In this document: positions 1 through 13,600 of the stretch, piece after piece
How positions within the stretch are numbered: the stretch's first letter is position 1
Layout: each line of letters starts with the position of its first letter
From: Xiphophorus maculatus
Taxonomy: Eukaryota > Chordata > Actinopteri > Cyprinodontiformes > Poeciliidae
DNA: 64,000 nt
NCBI RefSeq assembly: GCF_002775205.1
Contig: NC_036447.1
Span: 27,402,245 to 27,466,244, forward strand
Reading direction: 5' to 3'
Made by a program: the position numbers and the translations under genes
Notes under the pieces: generated by a model
What the model was told of the DNA's origin: nothing
Databases searched by the model: none
What the model saw: the letters and a program-made list of their open reading frames with translations, nothing else

Positions 1-726
1 AGATAACTCTAAATCTTTTAGCTTAGAGGAACAGAAAAGACAAATGAACCTGGAAGATTTCCTGCTTTGTGTGGCATTGTTCCAGGTGAGCCTTACGGTA
101 AGAGTTAAAGGGTTTATTGAGTTTAAGTATTTTATCCTCACCTAGCAGCCACTTTGATTTGCTGTCTGGCCAGGCACGTCATTCCAAAATGCTTTTTTGA
201 AGCGATAACACGGGTGATCAGGATTGAAGTTCTACTAACACAACTTTTAGAAATGGTGGAGTACTTATTTTATTCTTGTTGTCCAGCAGCCCGGAACAGG
301 AACATTTAGTTTACGCTTCACTCAACTCAGAACAGGAATAAAACCTATAAGTTAGAACAAAAAGGCCCAGAGAAACTCTTATTAGGTTAAAATTGTGAAT
401 TACTCTTGTTGTTGTTTTGATTTTATTTTGCTTTTCTTCCGTTATTTATTTTGCTTTGTTTTGTTTGTATTCCCTCTAATTCATGTAAAGCACTTTGAAA
501 TGCCTTGTTGCTGAAACTGTGCTATATAAAATTACCTTACCGAAATAGATTTTTTTTCCCTCCTTTTCCTAGTAAATTAATTCATATTGAGTTCATGTGA
601 TCCTTCATGTTTTAACATTAAATGTGGTGCATTGCGTCTAGATTTTCTTTCATTGAATTGAAACATATCTAAAACATCAAACGCTGATTTTCTGGAAAAA
701 TACACATAAGCAATAGGACTGGAAGT

Positions 727-860
727 ACAGTGCATCCGGAAAGTATTCAAAACGCCTCAGTTTTCCCACATTTTATGTTCCAACCTCATTCCAAATTATG
801 TTAGTCTAATTCTACGCACAAATACTCCATTATGAAAATGTGGGGGGGAAAAAAAGTTTT
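727..860. mobile_element. Tc1/mariner-like terminal fragment
   Basis: It begins with the cagtgcatccggaaagtatt signature of a widespread fish Tc1-like inverted-repeat end and continues with the usual 'cacattttatgttccaacct' interior. No transposase is present; this is one end only. Confidence 0.6.
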
Positions 861-863
861 TGA

Positions 864-1086
864 GTGTTTTGCAATTTCATTAAGAAGAGGGTAGTGAGTA
901 GCGCGTACGTAAATATGATTGGCAGCGCTAAGACCCACCTCCTGGCTCTGATTGGTTGTTTCTGGTTAGCACTGGCAGAAGGCGGAGGAGCTCAATTGTG
1001 TTCACAGATTATCTGTTTCACACCAAACTGTCACAACATGGTGACAGTTTTAATATGTTTATAAAAGTTACATACTGCAGCTTTAA
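864..1086 (-). mobile_element. MITE copy ending in a ttaaagctgcagta terminus
   Basis: The right end (1058-1086) is the reverse complement of the terminus seen at 38827. The interiors of both copies share, in opposite orientation, a segment like 'gataatctgtg' followed by 'gagctcctc(c/t)gcctt'. It is non-autonomous, with no ORF of note, and lies in adap1 intron 1. Confidence 0.55.
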
Positions 1087-1624
1087 GTCCGATTGAATGA
1101 AAATGTCTGACGGGCGCCAACCTGATGGAGGCTGAGAAGTACCGCAAAGAAGAATGAACCAAATTGTCTAAATGAAACTGTGACATCATTTTCAAAAAGG
1201 CTGTAATTATTGCCAAAGGTGGCTCAACAAGGTAGTAAGCAAAGGTTGTAAACATTTACCCAAATGTGATTTTTTATTTGTTTATTTATTTTTGGTTTTC
1301 TCTTTTTAACCAGTTTGCAAACTGCTCTAGATTTTTTTTTCTTACATTGTCATGGGGTATTAGTGTGTCGAATGTTGAGAAAATAGATTAACTTAACAGT
1401 ATTTGAAGTGAGGCTATAGCATTACAAAACTGAGGAACATTGAGTACTTTTCAGAGATACTGTATCTCTTTACCATATCATTTAGCGATGGTAACACTTA
1501 CATCTTACACTCGAGCTTTAAATTTGAATATCTAGAATCTCCTTTTGTACGTATAGCACAGGGACTCTATTCTGGTCTTTCAGTTTTGATCTTTTTTTTT
1601 TTTTGACTTTCTAACCTGCGGCAG

Positions 1625-4600
1625 ATCCGGGTTGGGGCTCCTGCTCCCTTGGTGTGTTCATCTGTCTGGACTGCTCTGGAATCCATCGCAACATCCCCGA
1701 AATCTCCAAAGTCAAGTCCCTGAGACTGTCCCACTGGGAGGACCAGGAGGTTCAGGTGAGAGGTCAAAACCATCAACTCCCAGGATCTCATCTGTTACAA
1801 TGTAGTTTTTTTAAAAAGAGGAAATAAAGCAAGTGGGAAAGTAAATAAGGAGGCAAATTTATAGAGGAAGAACAAAACATGTATATATTTATGCTAAAAA
1901 AAAAATCTGCAGTTTTTCAATTTTGTAATGTGCCGTTTATTTTGACTGGCCCAACAAAGTATTAGCTCTGCTGCTCCATTTAAAAAAAATATATTTCCAG
2001 TAAATGCTACAACGTTCTAATCATGACTGCTTCCAGTATAAATATGTTCACAAAACTGCACTTAGGGCCTAATTTGATATTCTCCAAATTTCCCAGCTGA
2101 GTCTGGATTTTCTTGTTTTTTTTATGAAGGCTTGCAGTTTCCTGTGTGGGGAGCCATTTTTACAGATTTACAAAAAAATGTAACTGGTTATCAGTAGTTG
2201 TACTTTTATCTGCTGTACAAAGATGTGATAACACAGTGAGTTAACAGAAAGGGGAGAAAGCTACTCAGCTGAGATGGAAGGCTAAAAGCTAGCTTGACAG
2301 TCGTGCTAGCTAATTTGAACAGCTTAAAGATCAAAGGGAAAAACAGCATAACTATATACAATGTTATATTAGCAGATAATGGAGATTAAGCTTATCAACG
2401 TTGCCTTAGCTGAACGATGTACAGGTTGCTGTACCAAAGTTATTCTGCCTTTTAATAATCTATTATATTCAACGGATGCTAGCATTTTAAATGTCTAAAA
2501 TTAGCTAAAACTTGGGTCTGTCTGGCTAGTTGTTAGCTTTGCTCTTCCCTCAGGATTTTTCACTTTTGTTTGCTGGTTTTATTACTTATTTATCAGGGAC
2601 AGTGTGTAAACACATTATTCTTCACAGAATTTTGTCAATTGGAGAATTACACCAGATTAAGCTAAAAGCTACTTTTCATCAGTAGGTTGTATGGCGGGTC
2701 ATAACAACAATAAAATGCATTCATCATGTGTTTATTCCATCTATAGCTATTCACACCAAGCATTTTTATCAATTTATAACCATTTAGACAATTCTTCAAT
2801 CTACAATTTAAATTAATTTGATCAATTTACATTGCAAATAGTCAAGGTTTAATGTTGAGTATGCTAATTTCCTAGTATTTGCGTTCTGACCTTTTGGGAG
2901 AAATCAGGCCGATAGAGGCATAATTTTAGAATATCTACTTCATTGCATTAGGAACTTAACTTCACTCATACAAATCCAACAGATAATTTTAATCACTTCA
3001 GCTTCCTTGTAAGGATGCATATGGTGAGAGGGAAAGAAAGTTGCTGGTTACTTCTTGTGTGATTTTGCTTTTTAGTTCTTTTCAATCTGGTTGTTTCAAG
3101 TTCACACTCGGGTAGCGTTGTGTAGTCAATGTACAGGCATATTTTACTTACATGTTGCAATTTTTCAGGTTCCCACTTGTCAGATTTTCTATTAGAACTG
3201 CCCAGCAGGAAGAGAGAAGGCGTTTTGGAACTAGTTTTACACAAAAAGACAAAAATATGTAGCAGTTAAGATTTTGGCAAAGGGACAGCATGCCATGCAA
3301 CTTAGATATTAAAGCTTTGTGTTGACTAATCAAAACATACAGCTTCTGAATGTTCACACTAAAGTAAATGAAGTAAAAAAGATAAATTAAATCCTACTTT
3401 TTTGCACTCTTATGGTAATTTTATGGTTATTTGTTATGTCAAACAAAAAACAACCCTTTTGGTATGGTAAATAAAAAAAACTTTAATGGACTAACAAAAC
3501 CCACAGGACAATTATTATTTTCAGATTAAACCAGGACATCAGAAACATGTTAACTGTGGCAGTATTATTGTAAAAGGATTTTTTAAAGCTTTACATAATG
3601 TTATAATGTTATTCCCTCATCAAAAACATACTTGGAGTTTTGCCTTAATTTTTCCATGCGTGTCTGACAATCTCTTTAGTCTCCCATGGCAACCATTCAG
3701 CTGTGCAAAACCCCTGGTTAGACCTAGCCCCACCTTCAAGATGAAGCTCCGCCTTCAAAGCTTCCGCATTACGGAGCAGCCCTGCCCTGGGACTTTCCCA
3801 CTTGGCTCCTTCAGACTAGCCAGCTGCAATTAGCAAACAGCTTTTGGAACAGCACATCCGCTGAGTTCATTATAGGAGCTATTTCTCAGAGCAATGCTGG
3901 TAAAGATTTTGTTAAACGGGTTAACAAAGGAGCCATGTTGTGATGACTTCCTGGAGGCAGAGTTTCAGAAAGAACATGAGTTTTTAAAGAGACAGAGGTT
4001 CAATTTCAAGATGTTAAATATCAAATTCAACTTTCTTTTTTTGGCCACAGTGGCCTTCATTTGACAGTAAATTGACAGGAAAGAGGGTAATGAGAGAGGG
4101 GGGGAAACATGCGGCAAAGGTCGCCAGGCTGGGAATCAAACCTGCGACCTCCGCGTCGAGGACTAAGGCCTCCATATGTGGGTTGTGCTTAACCACAGCA
4201 CCCCCAAGTCAACTTTCTTTTCAGTCATGTTTGATGCATATAGCATTTTTTAAACTAAAGGTAACTGATTGTGATATAAAATGGCAACATTTGGTCAGAA
4301 AACGCATAATACCGCCCTTTTAAAATCAGTTTCTAAGAAAATATATGTGGAAATTTTAAAAGGATGATTTCTATGCTTGTAGAAATGTGCTTTAAGATGG
4401 AATATATTCCAAAACATCTGAATTTATTTTTGCCTAATGTGTCCTAATGTTATTGTTCTGTTCATTCATGTTCTGGGGCGTCATTCGTACTTTAATAGTG
4501 TCTTTTTTTTTTTTTTATATGTGTTGTGTGTGTGTGAGATAGTTCATGGCTGAAAATGGAAATGAGCTAATGAAGGCAAAATATGAGGCGGATGTTCCTG

Positions 4601-7600
4601 TCTACTACTACAAACCAACCCACAAGGACTGTCAGTGAGTAACCACAGCTCCACATGCCAACGATCAGTAACGTTATACAAAATGGAGGTGATCTTTGAA
4701 TGTGTGGCTTATCACATGGATGGTCTTGTTTCTCCACAGTGCCTTACAAAAGTTTTGGTTTAAAAAAAAAATGTACCAAAAAAAAAAAATCGCTCGCACA
4801 TGTCTTCACTCCTCTTTAAAAACATAAAGTTTCATTTCATTTCTTTTAATTTGACAACTCTAACTAAAATGCAGAGGAAATGTTATCAATAAACGTGTCT
4901 GTGCTTTGGTGTACGACTGCGCTCATATTTGTGAGTTTTATTGAGAGGTCAACTTGACCTCTAAAAGACCTTTAAGGTTAATATGACAAGGAAAGTATTA
5001 CATAACCTCAGCCCATTTGCCGTTTGATCAGTTAGCTTTCTGAAGTGTGTGTCTTTCCGTTTTGTTCGTGTTTGCTCAGGGTGCTGAGAGAGCAGTGGAT
5101 CAGAGCGAAGTACGAGAGGAAAGAGTTCTCGAAACCTGGGAAGAGCTTGACGTACGAATCAGGTGAGCGCGCACAAACCCTCACACGAACTGTACAAAAA
5201 CAAAAAAGCCCTGGCCCTCGAATAATCACGTTTTGCTTGCATCCTGCAGAAACGAGAGAGGGCACGTTGATGAAAAGGGGGCGGGACAACGGGCAGTTTC
5301 TGAACAGGCGATTCGTCCTTTCTGAACGAGAGGGCAATCTGAAGTACTACACCAAATATGACGTAAGCAGCAGCTCATGAGAATCCAGTTCGGTATAATG
5401 ACGGAAAAACCTTAAAGCACATTCTGCTCTAGTCTACACCCACTACACAAATACCCCTAAATATAAAAGATTTTAAAGATAAGAAGTGTATTCGCAAATG
5501 ATTTCGGTATGATTTAGGGTTTGGTCTCTCATATTCACATATTCAGTTCAACTGAATTCCAGGTTAACTGAACTGAACTGACGGCAAAGACAGCAAAATG
5601 AGTATTTACCTTCTCCATTGTGTTTGTGCAAGTTCAGACAAGTTTGAAATGTTCACCATCCAAAATAATTATTCTCAGAAGCTGGAAACAAATACTGTGT
5701 ATAAAGGTCACAAAAACAACAAAAAAAACCAGCTAATGTTTCCATAACAATAAGGACTTTGTGTGTTCCAGCGTATCATATATAGTTATCTGATGTCTAT
5801 TATTACAAACAGCCTTTTATGATCTGAATGTTTGACAAACTGATATCACTGCAGTAATGGCTATAATCAATCAACTGTCATAGATTGAAAAACCGTGATG
5901 CTCTGCACACATAAGTGTTTAATTGTTAAGCACATCCATGTAGCCAATTTCTGCGTTTTGCACAGCCAGTTTATAAAAACATAAAAAGTAGAACAACGGT
6001 GGCCTCTGATTTTCTAAACCAGTGGTTGTAAAACTTGGTTATAAGGAACTGGGTTATTGGTTGAAGGATACAGTTTAATTGTGTTCCTTCTTACTTACGT
6101 AGAATAGCTTGAATGGACAAATATTAGAGATGCATTTTGTTTAACTTGTCTTTTTAATAGCATTGAATCTTGTCACTGAGTAGATCAGTAAGGAAATCTC
6201 ACTGGTTTTCAAAATAGGATTTGAAACAGAGCAGCCTAAATAATCACCAGCAGTTGTTTCTGTTTCATTAGCCGCATCTCCACCGACCATAAAAGCGCTA
6301 GGATGCTTTTCGGCTTTCCGGCTGTATTGAAACCGCCGTGTTTCGCAAAACTGAAATGAAAACACTTTTTTTCCGCATCACACGAGTCGCGTGATCAACA
6401 ACCGGATGTTACTACTGCTGGAAAAGACAAAGAGGTCAACAAGAAGTGGCAGGAGGAGGATGACGCCGCATGATTTAAAAAAAAAAAAAAACTTATCATT
6501 TGAACAAACGTATTTATGTTTGATTTTAATTGAGTTTCTTTGTTAAAGGAAGCACCACAACTGCAAAATTGTATTTTTAAATTTTTTTTACACTAGTATA
6601 ATGTAAAAGTACACGCAAATTTGTTTGGGAAGTTCTAAAAGTTTTGTCTGAAAAAGCAGCAATGCTTTAAAACGTTTTTTTTTTTTTTTTTGCTTGTTAC
6701 TAAACAGTTCAGCTCCAGAGTTGACTGATCTATATTTAGCTTGAGCTGGGCCTGGTCAGGGTGCCACAGTTGGGCGCCATGGCAGTAGACAAGAGGGATT
6801 TGAGTAATTATATGATGGTCAGTTTGCAGCGACATTCGTCTGCCATTTGCAACCAGCTGAGTACGCCTCGACTGAACCTCCACTTTCACTGCCTTCTGCC
6901 TCTCGCTTAGTCGCACTTAAATAAAGCAACACTCAGCAAACTATACTTAGAGTTTTAATAACCCTCTGCTGATTCGTTTAGGCTAAGGAGCCCAAAGCAG
7001 TGATTAAGGTGGACACCATCAATGCGACATTCCAGCCAGAAAAGATCGGAAATCCCAACGGCCTGCAGATCACCTACCTTAAAGACTACAGCACCCGGAA
7101 TATCTTTGTGTATCATGACAGTGGCAAGGTGAGAATCACACACACTTAGTGTATTTCTGTTTAGTAATGACTGGAAAACAGAAGCCTGACTTGAACAAAT
7201 CTTTCAGTGTCTCGCAGTTCGATTCAGAAACAATTTTTAACTCGGAAACCAGTTTTTTCTATTCAGATGGTCTAGAGATTCTGTTTAAATCGTGTGACTG
7301 ACGAGAGGAAAAGACGATGTAAAAAAAAAAAAAATTATATATATAACATTTATTTTATTAAGGAATTTTACACTGGTCCATACTGTTTCAAAATCTTATT
7401 TTTCTTTATATTTTGGGGAAAATAGGTTTGTGTGTAAAATTCTGTAGCTTAAATTATCAGCAGTAAGTTAGCTTTGCTGCCCAGCTTCTTCTTAAACAAA
7501 CAAAATCAAATTAAAGAGATTTATACAAAATGTCATTTTACAAAAGAAAAAAAACAACCATAAAACTTTTGAGCATTTTGAATCGATTCAGAAATGCCAG

Positions 7601-10600
7601 GACTAGGAATTGTGGTTCTCTGTGGAATCACATTTTTCTCTCCACCTCTATTAAACAACGTAAAGTATAATTTAAATTATTTGTCGTCTGTCTAGATAGA
7701 TATGATGAATATGCTTTCTAACTATCTCGCCGGTACTGTTGAGGAAGAGCCGATCATTTGTGCCAGTCTTTGCTTCCCGGTGGAATCCATTATCGGATGA
7801 CATTCAAGCATCACATGCATCATTCTCTGTCATCCAGAAACACAGTGGAATATATTGAGCAGCCCCGTGTTTCTGTGTAATTTATTTGCTGCCGTCTGTC
7901 ACCCGGGACTGAGGAGTTTGCAGTAAAATCAGATCAGTGTCATTGCATTAGCGGCGATCTGCAGAGTTGCTTAGCTGATTTTCTACTTCAGGGAGTGTTA
8001 TAGTGGAATAAAGTGGCATACCAAGCTTTCCGTCAACCCTTTGCCCCCCTTTTTTAATCTGTGAGGTAGTGAGTTTGTGACGGCTTCAATTGTAACTGCA
8101 GTTTCAAATATCAAAACCACTTAAGCTTGCCGGAAACGTTTACATATATATATGTATATTAGTTCTAATTAATTTTAATCAACTTGCACTGATTGTGTTA
8201 ATCAGACTTTTTTGTGCTTGTTGTCTTTGTTAATAAACAGTTAGGAGTGTCACCATAAATTTTGCTCTACGATAAATTGCCCCATAAGTTATCAGGATAA
8301 ACGACAATATTGTTGTTTTGAGACCATTTTCAAGTAATATAATAGTGATGGCAAAGTAATGCAGGGACACATTCTTAAATATAAATAAGCATTAAGTTCT
8401 AATGAACGTTTGACAATGGAACTGGGAGATGTTTGAAATCTGCAAAATAAATAAACAAAACAGAAACGACAAAGACATTGAATTATGAAGTCTCTGTAAA
8501 CAAAATTGTCTTTCATAAAAAAGGACTAGTGGAGACCAAAGCAGCAGACTGAAGACGGGTTTTGGTAGGAAGAGAAGGAGAGAGAAAACAGAAGAATGAT
8601 CAATTATGTAATTTATTGTCTCTTAAATAAGTGATATATCAGTGATATAAGAGACAATCTACTAAGAAATAAAATAAAAAAATTGCTCATTGTTGGCAAA
8701 TTCAGCCTAAGTACCCTGAATTTTATGCAAATTCTCCATAAAAAAACTGCCAAAATGTTGAGGTGAGTTAAAATTAGCGGCGCATCATTAAATCTCCAGT
8801 GAATAAATCGCCCAATTTCCTTAATTGCATGAAAACCCCAATCTTCACCTCCACAAAGGCATGGTGCCACAAAATTTCCACAAAATATTCTCACGTTTTG
8901 CTACAATTACAATAATAAAATGTATTCCATTGGAATTTAAGTCATACACCAATATAAAGTAGTGCATAACTGTAAAGTGAAGGGGGGGGGGAAATAATTT
9001 TTAGTTTTTCAAACTTCCCTTTTTAATTTGACACCTTTTAGTTTAAAACCTGGTGTAGTTGTGTTTACAGGTGGCTTAATTATTTAACAGAGTCTATATG
9101 TGTGTAACTTTGCCTAGGAGTCAATCTTAAGAAATCAGATGTTTGGTAAAGAAAATGATTGAACAATCGGCATCATGAAAACCAAGGAACACAGGGGGAA
9201 AAAAGTCGTGGAGAAACTTGGCCGTGTCGAGTTATTGAACAAAATTCCTGGCTTTAAACATTTCACAGAGACGCTTTTCAATCCGTTTTCTGAAAATCAC
9301 AAGAGTGTGGCACAACTGGAAATATACAGAGATATTCAGGGGTTGGACAATGAAACTGACCGGCAAACCAAGACGAACTTTAATCATATATCTGGTTTTT
9401 GGCCCAAATGTTAAATACTATGTGTAAATGAATGCCTTAAAATTTTGATTCTTGGCTTACTGTTAATGTTTTCACTTCTCTGTTTGTTTGTTTCTTTTTT
9501 CAGGAAATTGTTGACTGGTTTAATTCAATCCGTGCCGTTCAGCTTCAGTATCTAAGAGTGGCCTTTCCCGGCGCAACTGATGCTGAGGTAGACGCGTTAA
9601 CCTTTCCTAAAAATAATTGCTCACGGTTGACCATACTGAGAAACTTTGTGATTCTTTTTCAGCTCGTACCCAAACTTACTCGAAACTTTGTCAAAGAAGG
9701 ATACATGGAAAAAACCGGCCCCAGGGTAAGTAAATCTGCTGCTGCTTGCCTGTACATGTGCACAGCTGTAACTCCTCCACCACGACTTATTTATTTTACT
9801 TTTCTGATTTACCCAGCACAACAAAAGCCTCTCACTATTCCCCCCCAAAAAATAGAAATCGATTTTTCTCATTTAATTTTCTCAAATTAGATTTTTCTTT
9901 AAAAAAATTGTTCTCTAAATTTTTTGATTTTTTCCATGATTTTTTTGTTAATTATAGAAAGCAACCTGTACTATACTCCACAAGCAATCAGCATTCGTTT
10001 TTATTCTTACTTGTGGTCTATTTCTTATCTCTGTTACTGCAAGTAAACTGGAGAGTTCAGTTAAATTGTGTCCAATTGGTTATGCAGCCTTAGTGTGTCC
10101 GACTGATCCCGTCTTCCTTTAGGATCAGTGTTTAACAAGATAAACACATGTCTATGTCCCACTTTTATTCCAGCTCGTGGTCTCCTGTCCCTAATTGGGG
10201 GAAAAAAATAAAAAAAGAATAAACATGGCTAAAAGGTTAACTCGGCTGTCAATGCGACTGATTTTTACCTGTCTGACTGGATGGTAGACGGCTGAGCAGA
10301 CCTGCCGTATTAACTTTCCTCTGTCTGAGGAAATGAAAGGCTCCCTTGTGAGAACTCTCTTAAATCTCATCTCTCAAGTACAAACGCGGAAGGCAGATAC
10401 GCACCGTGCAAATAAACAAAGAGTCGTCTGTAAGGATTTGTGTAAACATGCAGACATGTACCAGTACCGGCACATGTCTGCGTTGGTTAAATCGGCCCAG
10501 ACGTCTCGTGTTTTAGTTTAGTCAGAATTAGCAAAATTATTTCCAGGAATGCCACAGTGATACGTCAGAGATTTATTTGTTAATATCTACAAAATCAGAA

Positions 10601-13600
10601 GTTTGCATCCATTTCCTCGGTATTTGGCGACACTGACTTGTCAAACCTTTAGGGTTAGGGTCAGTCAGGTTTGTAGGCTCTCTCAAATATACCCACAAAT
10701 TCTCTATAGGATTTTGAACATTGACTTTGTTGTCCTTAAACTCCTTTGTAACCACTTTGGTTGCAAGCTTGGGGTCATTGTCCATTAGCCTGTGTCCAAG
10801 CTTCTACTTACTGGCTGATGTCTCCAGATGTTGCTCCAATATTTCTACATCATGTTCTTTCCTCATCATCATGGCATCTATTTTCTGAAGCGCACCAGAC
10901 CCTCCTCCAGCAAAACAATCCTAAAACCTGATACTGCCAACCTCCTTACTTCACAGTTAAGACGATGCAAGCATCCCGTTTTTTCCTCCAAACGTAACGA
11001 TCGTCATTATGCCCAAACAGTTCCGCTTTAGTTTCATCAGACCACCGGACCAAAAATGAAGATATTTGTCACTGTGTTCATCTGTAAACTGCTTTCTGGA
11101 TTTATTTATTTATTTTTAAATAAAGGCTTCTTCCTTTCGGCCCATTTCGATGCAGAACACATTTCAATGCAAATTATGTTTTACCAGCTTCAGTATCTTT
11201 ACAAGGCCTTTGGCTTTGGTTCAATTTGTACATTTCGGGCCAAAACTCATTCAGAATGACGGCCGGACATTTCCCATCGCGTCTACACTTGTATATAATT
11301 GTTCAAACAAAGGAACGCAGCAACTTCTAGAAATTGTTCCGAAGGATGAATCAGACTTTTGCACCTCTACAATTCTCTTCCTGATGTCTCGACTTTCCCA
11401 TCATGTCAAAGAAAAAGAAAATAAAAAAGAGCGCAGTGTGTTTTTTAGGTGTGGCCTTAAAATACAACCACAGGTGTGACTCTAATTAGCTCAAATGACT
11501 CAGTTAACCTATCAGAAGTTTCCAAAGTCATTTCCCCCCCATTGTTTAAATACATTGTGTATATGAACTTTTGCACTTTCAGACATTAATAAATGAACAT
11601 CTGAAATACTTTCTCTTTTTATTGTAGCAAATAGAAATCATTTTGGTAACTCTAACTGGTAGAAAACAAGAGAAGTTTGGTCTGATTTAACTCCTGACAA
11701 TCAGGAAAAATAAATATCTTTTTATTCTGTGTATGTATGTGGTGTAGGCAGATGAAATGACTCACTAACCTGCTGCTTTTTGAGTCGATTTAGTTGCATT
11801 TGAATGAATTCATGAGTTAGATGCATTTTGGCACAAGCCCACAGGAAAAATGCGAGAAAAACAATCAATCTCTCGATATTTAGAGATGTTTTCCGAAAGA
11901 ACTCCAGTGGAAAGCCTTTACCGATATCACCAATCGTCGATTGACGGTTTGACAGAAAGAATTTAGAGTTCTAAATTCTTCTTTTCTCTTTTCTAAACCA
12001 GCCAGCACATTCTGGAAACGGACCGGAGCACGGCATGCTTCGGTTTAAAATGCACAGACAGTGCTATCGATGTGAGCACGATGCCTTACTGATTCTATTT
12101 CTGGTTTTGTTCCCCGTTCGCCTGCGTAGCAAACCGAAGGCTTCAAGAAGCGCTGGTTCACTCTGGATCAGAGACGGCTGATGTACTTCAAAGATCCACT
12201 GGTATGAGAGTCTGTTCACACACACGCCGGTTCATCTGCAGCCACACAGAGTCGTAAAAAGTGAATGGTTTCAATCTTTGACCTTTTTTTCATCTCGCAA
12301 AAGTAATCTCGGACGATTCTTTTATGTTTTATAACAGGACTTTAAGAACAACATTCAAAATTTTTAATATACTGAGTAGCGGTGAAGTCATGTTGCAGTG
12401 GCTAGAAAACAAGATTTGATGGTACTTTTCCATGATTTGAACCTGTTCAGTAACCAGGTTTCTGTAGTTTTCACAAGACTGAGTCAAAATCCCCCCCAAA
12501 AATATATATATATATTTTAATTCGGTTTTTGGAAAAATGTTCAGGAACCTGTAGTCAAAACTACGAGTGGGCAATAGGGATTAAGATTTTATCACTACAT
12601 TTTGCTGAGCTATTGTGATAATAATAAAAGTGAAAATAAGAACTGTTTCATACATCTTTTTTTAGGTAACTGCGACTGTATGTCACAGCAAGCATAGACC
12701 CACAAACACAATAAATGCTCTTGAAAAACGTTCCCATTTGAAACATGCTTCTTTAGGACATCAGTCACGTAAAAAAGTGGGATTTTTGTCACCAACCTGA
12801 ACACGCTAACTTTATTTAAGAACATTTTTGGGAGGGTTTAAAACCTCGTTAATTGGAATTTCTCTTGACAACAATAAATCAAAATTCTTTTCTGAAGAAA
12901 TGTATCACGATAAGTGGTAAGCGATACGATAAATGCCCACACCTAGTCATAACAAGGTGTGGGCACAATTTTAAAGACGATACCAGTTAACATCAGTTAG
13001 TTTGTCTTATTTAAAGTGCACTAAAATATTTACACTAGAAACTAGACAAGGTTTGAAGTTTTGCAGCATATTTTTGCTTTAATCATAATGAAGGTGTGGT
13101 TATAAAATAAAACTGAAAATACTTTTCTACTATATTCACTCTCATTGTGTGAATATCCAACCAGGTATATAAAAATAAAATTGATTCATTAATAAAATAA
13201 GAAAAATAAACAGTAGTATGCTAAAAAATAGCATACTGGAGGTGACTAAAACAAAATGTTTTTTATGTTTGCCCCTTTCTTCTATTTTGCCTGTGTTTGA
13301 AGGATGCCTTCGCTAAAGGTGAGGTATTCCTGGGGAACAATGACAACCATTACAGTGCTTCTGCCGGCTTACCGCCTGGGACCCACTGCAACGGCGCTTG
13401 GCAATATGGCATCACTATAGAAACACCTGACCGCTCCTTCCTGTTTACGTGCGAGACGGAGAGTGACCAACTGGATTGGCTGAAGCACTTCAAGAATGTC
13501 ATGAACACTCAGATGTCCCCTCAAGATTACACAAGTAAGGATTCAGACTTGTCTAATGCTTTTTTGAAAATGATTTTATTAGCTGCAAGGAGGTTTACAT

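Larger units (their letters stand above)
1..1624 (+). other. adap1 intron 1 (3' part)
   Basis: No coding exon was found here. The missing ArfGAP start (a CxxC pair) cannot be read in any frame, so exon 1 is placed upstream. The interval holds a Tc1-like terminal fragment, a MITE copy and AT-rich sequence, and ends in a pyrimidine-rich acceptor at 1621-1624. Confidence 0.7.

Noticed and set aside
1..96. Short frame starting ATGAACCTGGAAG and ending at a gtgagc donor, as a possible adap1 first exon
   Set aside because: It lacks the zinc-finger cysteines and its phase does not fit the 1625 exon, which needs one base from the previous codon.
4132..4142. Possible true tRNA genes at the B-box motifs (also 26005, 34038 and 41693)
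   Set aside because: Only tRNA-like heads followed by SINE bodies. The acceptor and anticodon arms do not fold as intact tRNAs.
4072..4323. 83-codon ORF containing a GIKPATSASR-like string
   Set aside because: It is a translation of a tRNA-derived SINE read from its antisense strand.
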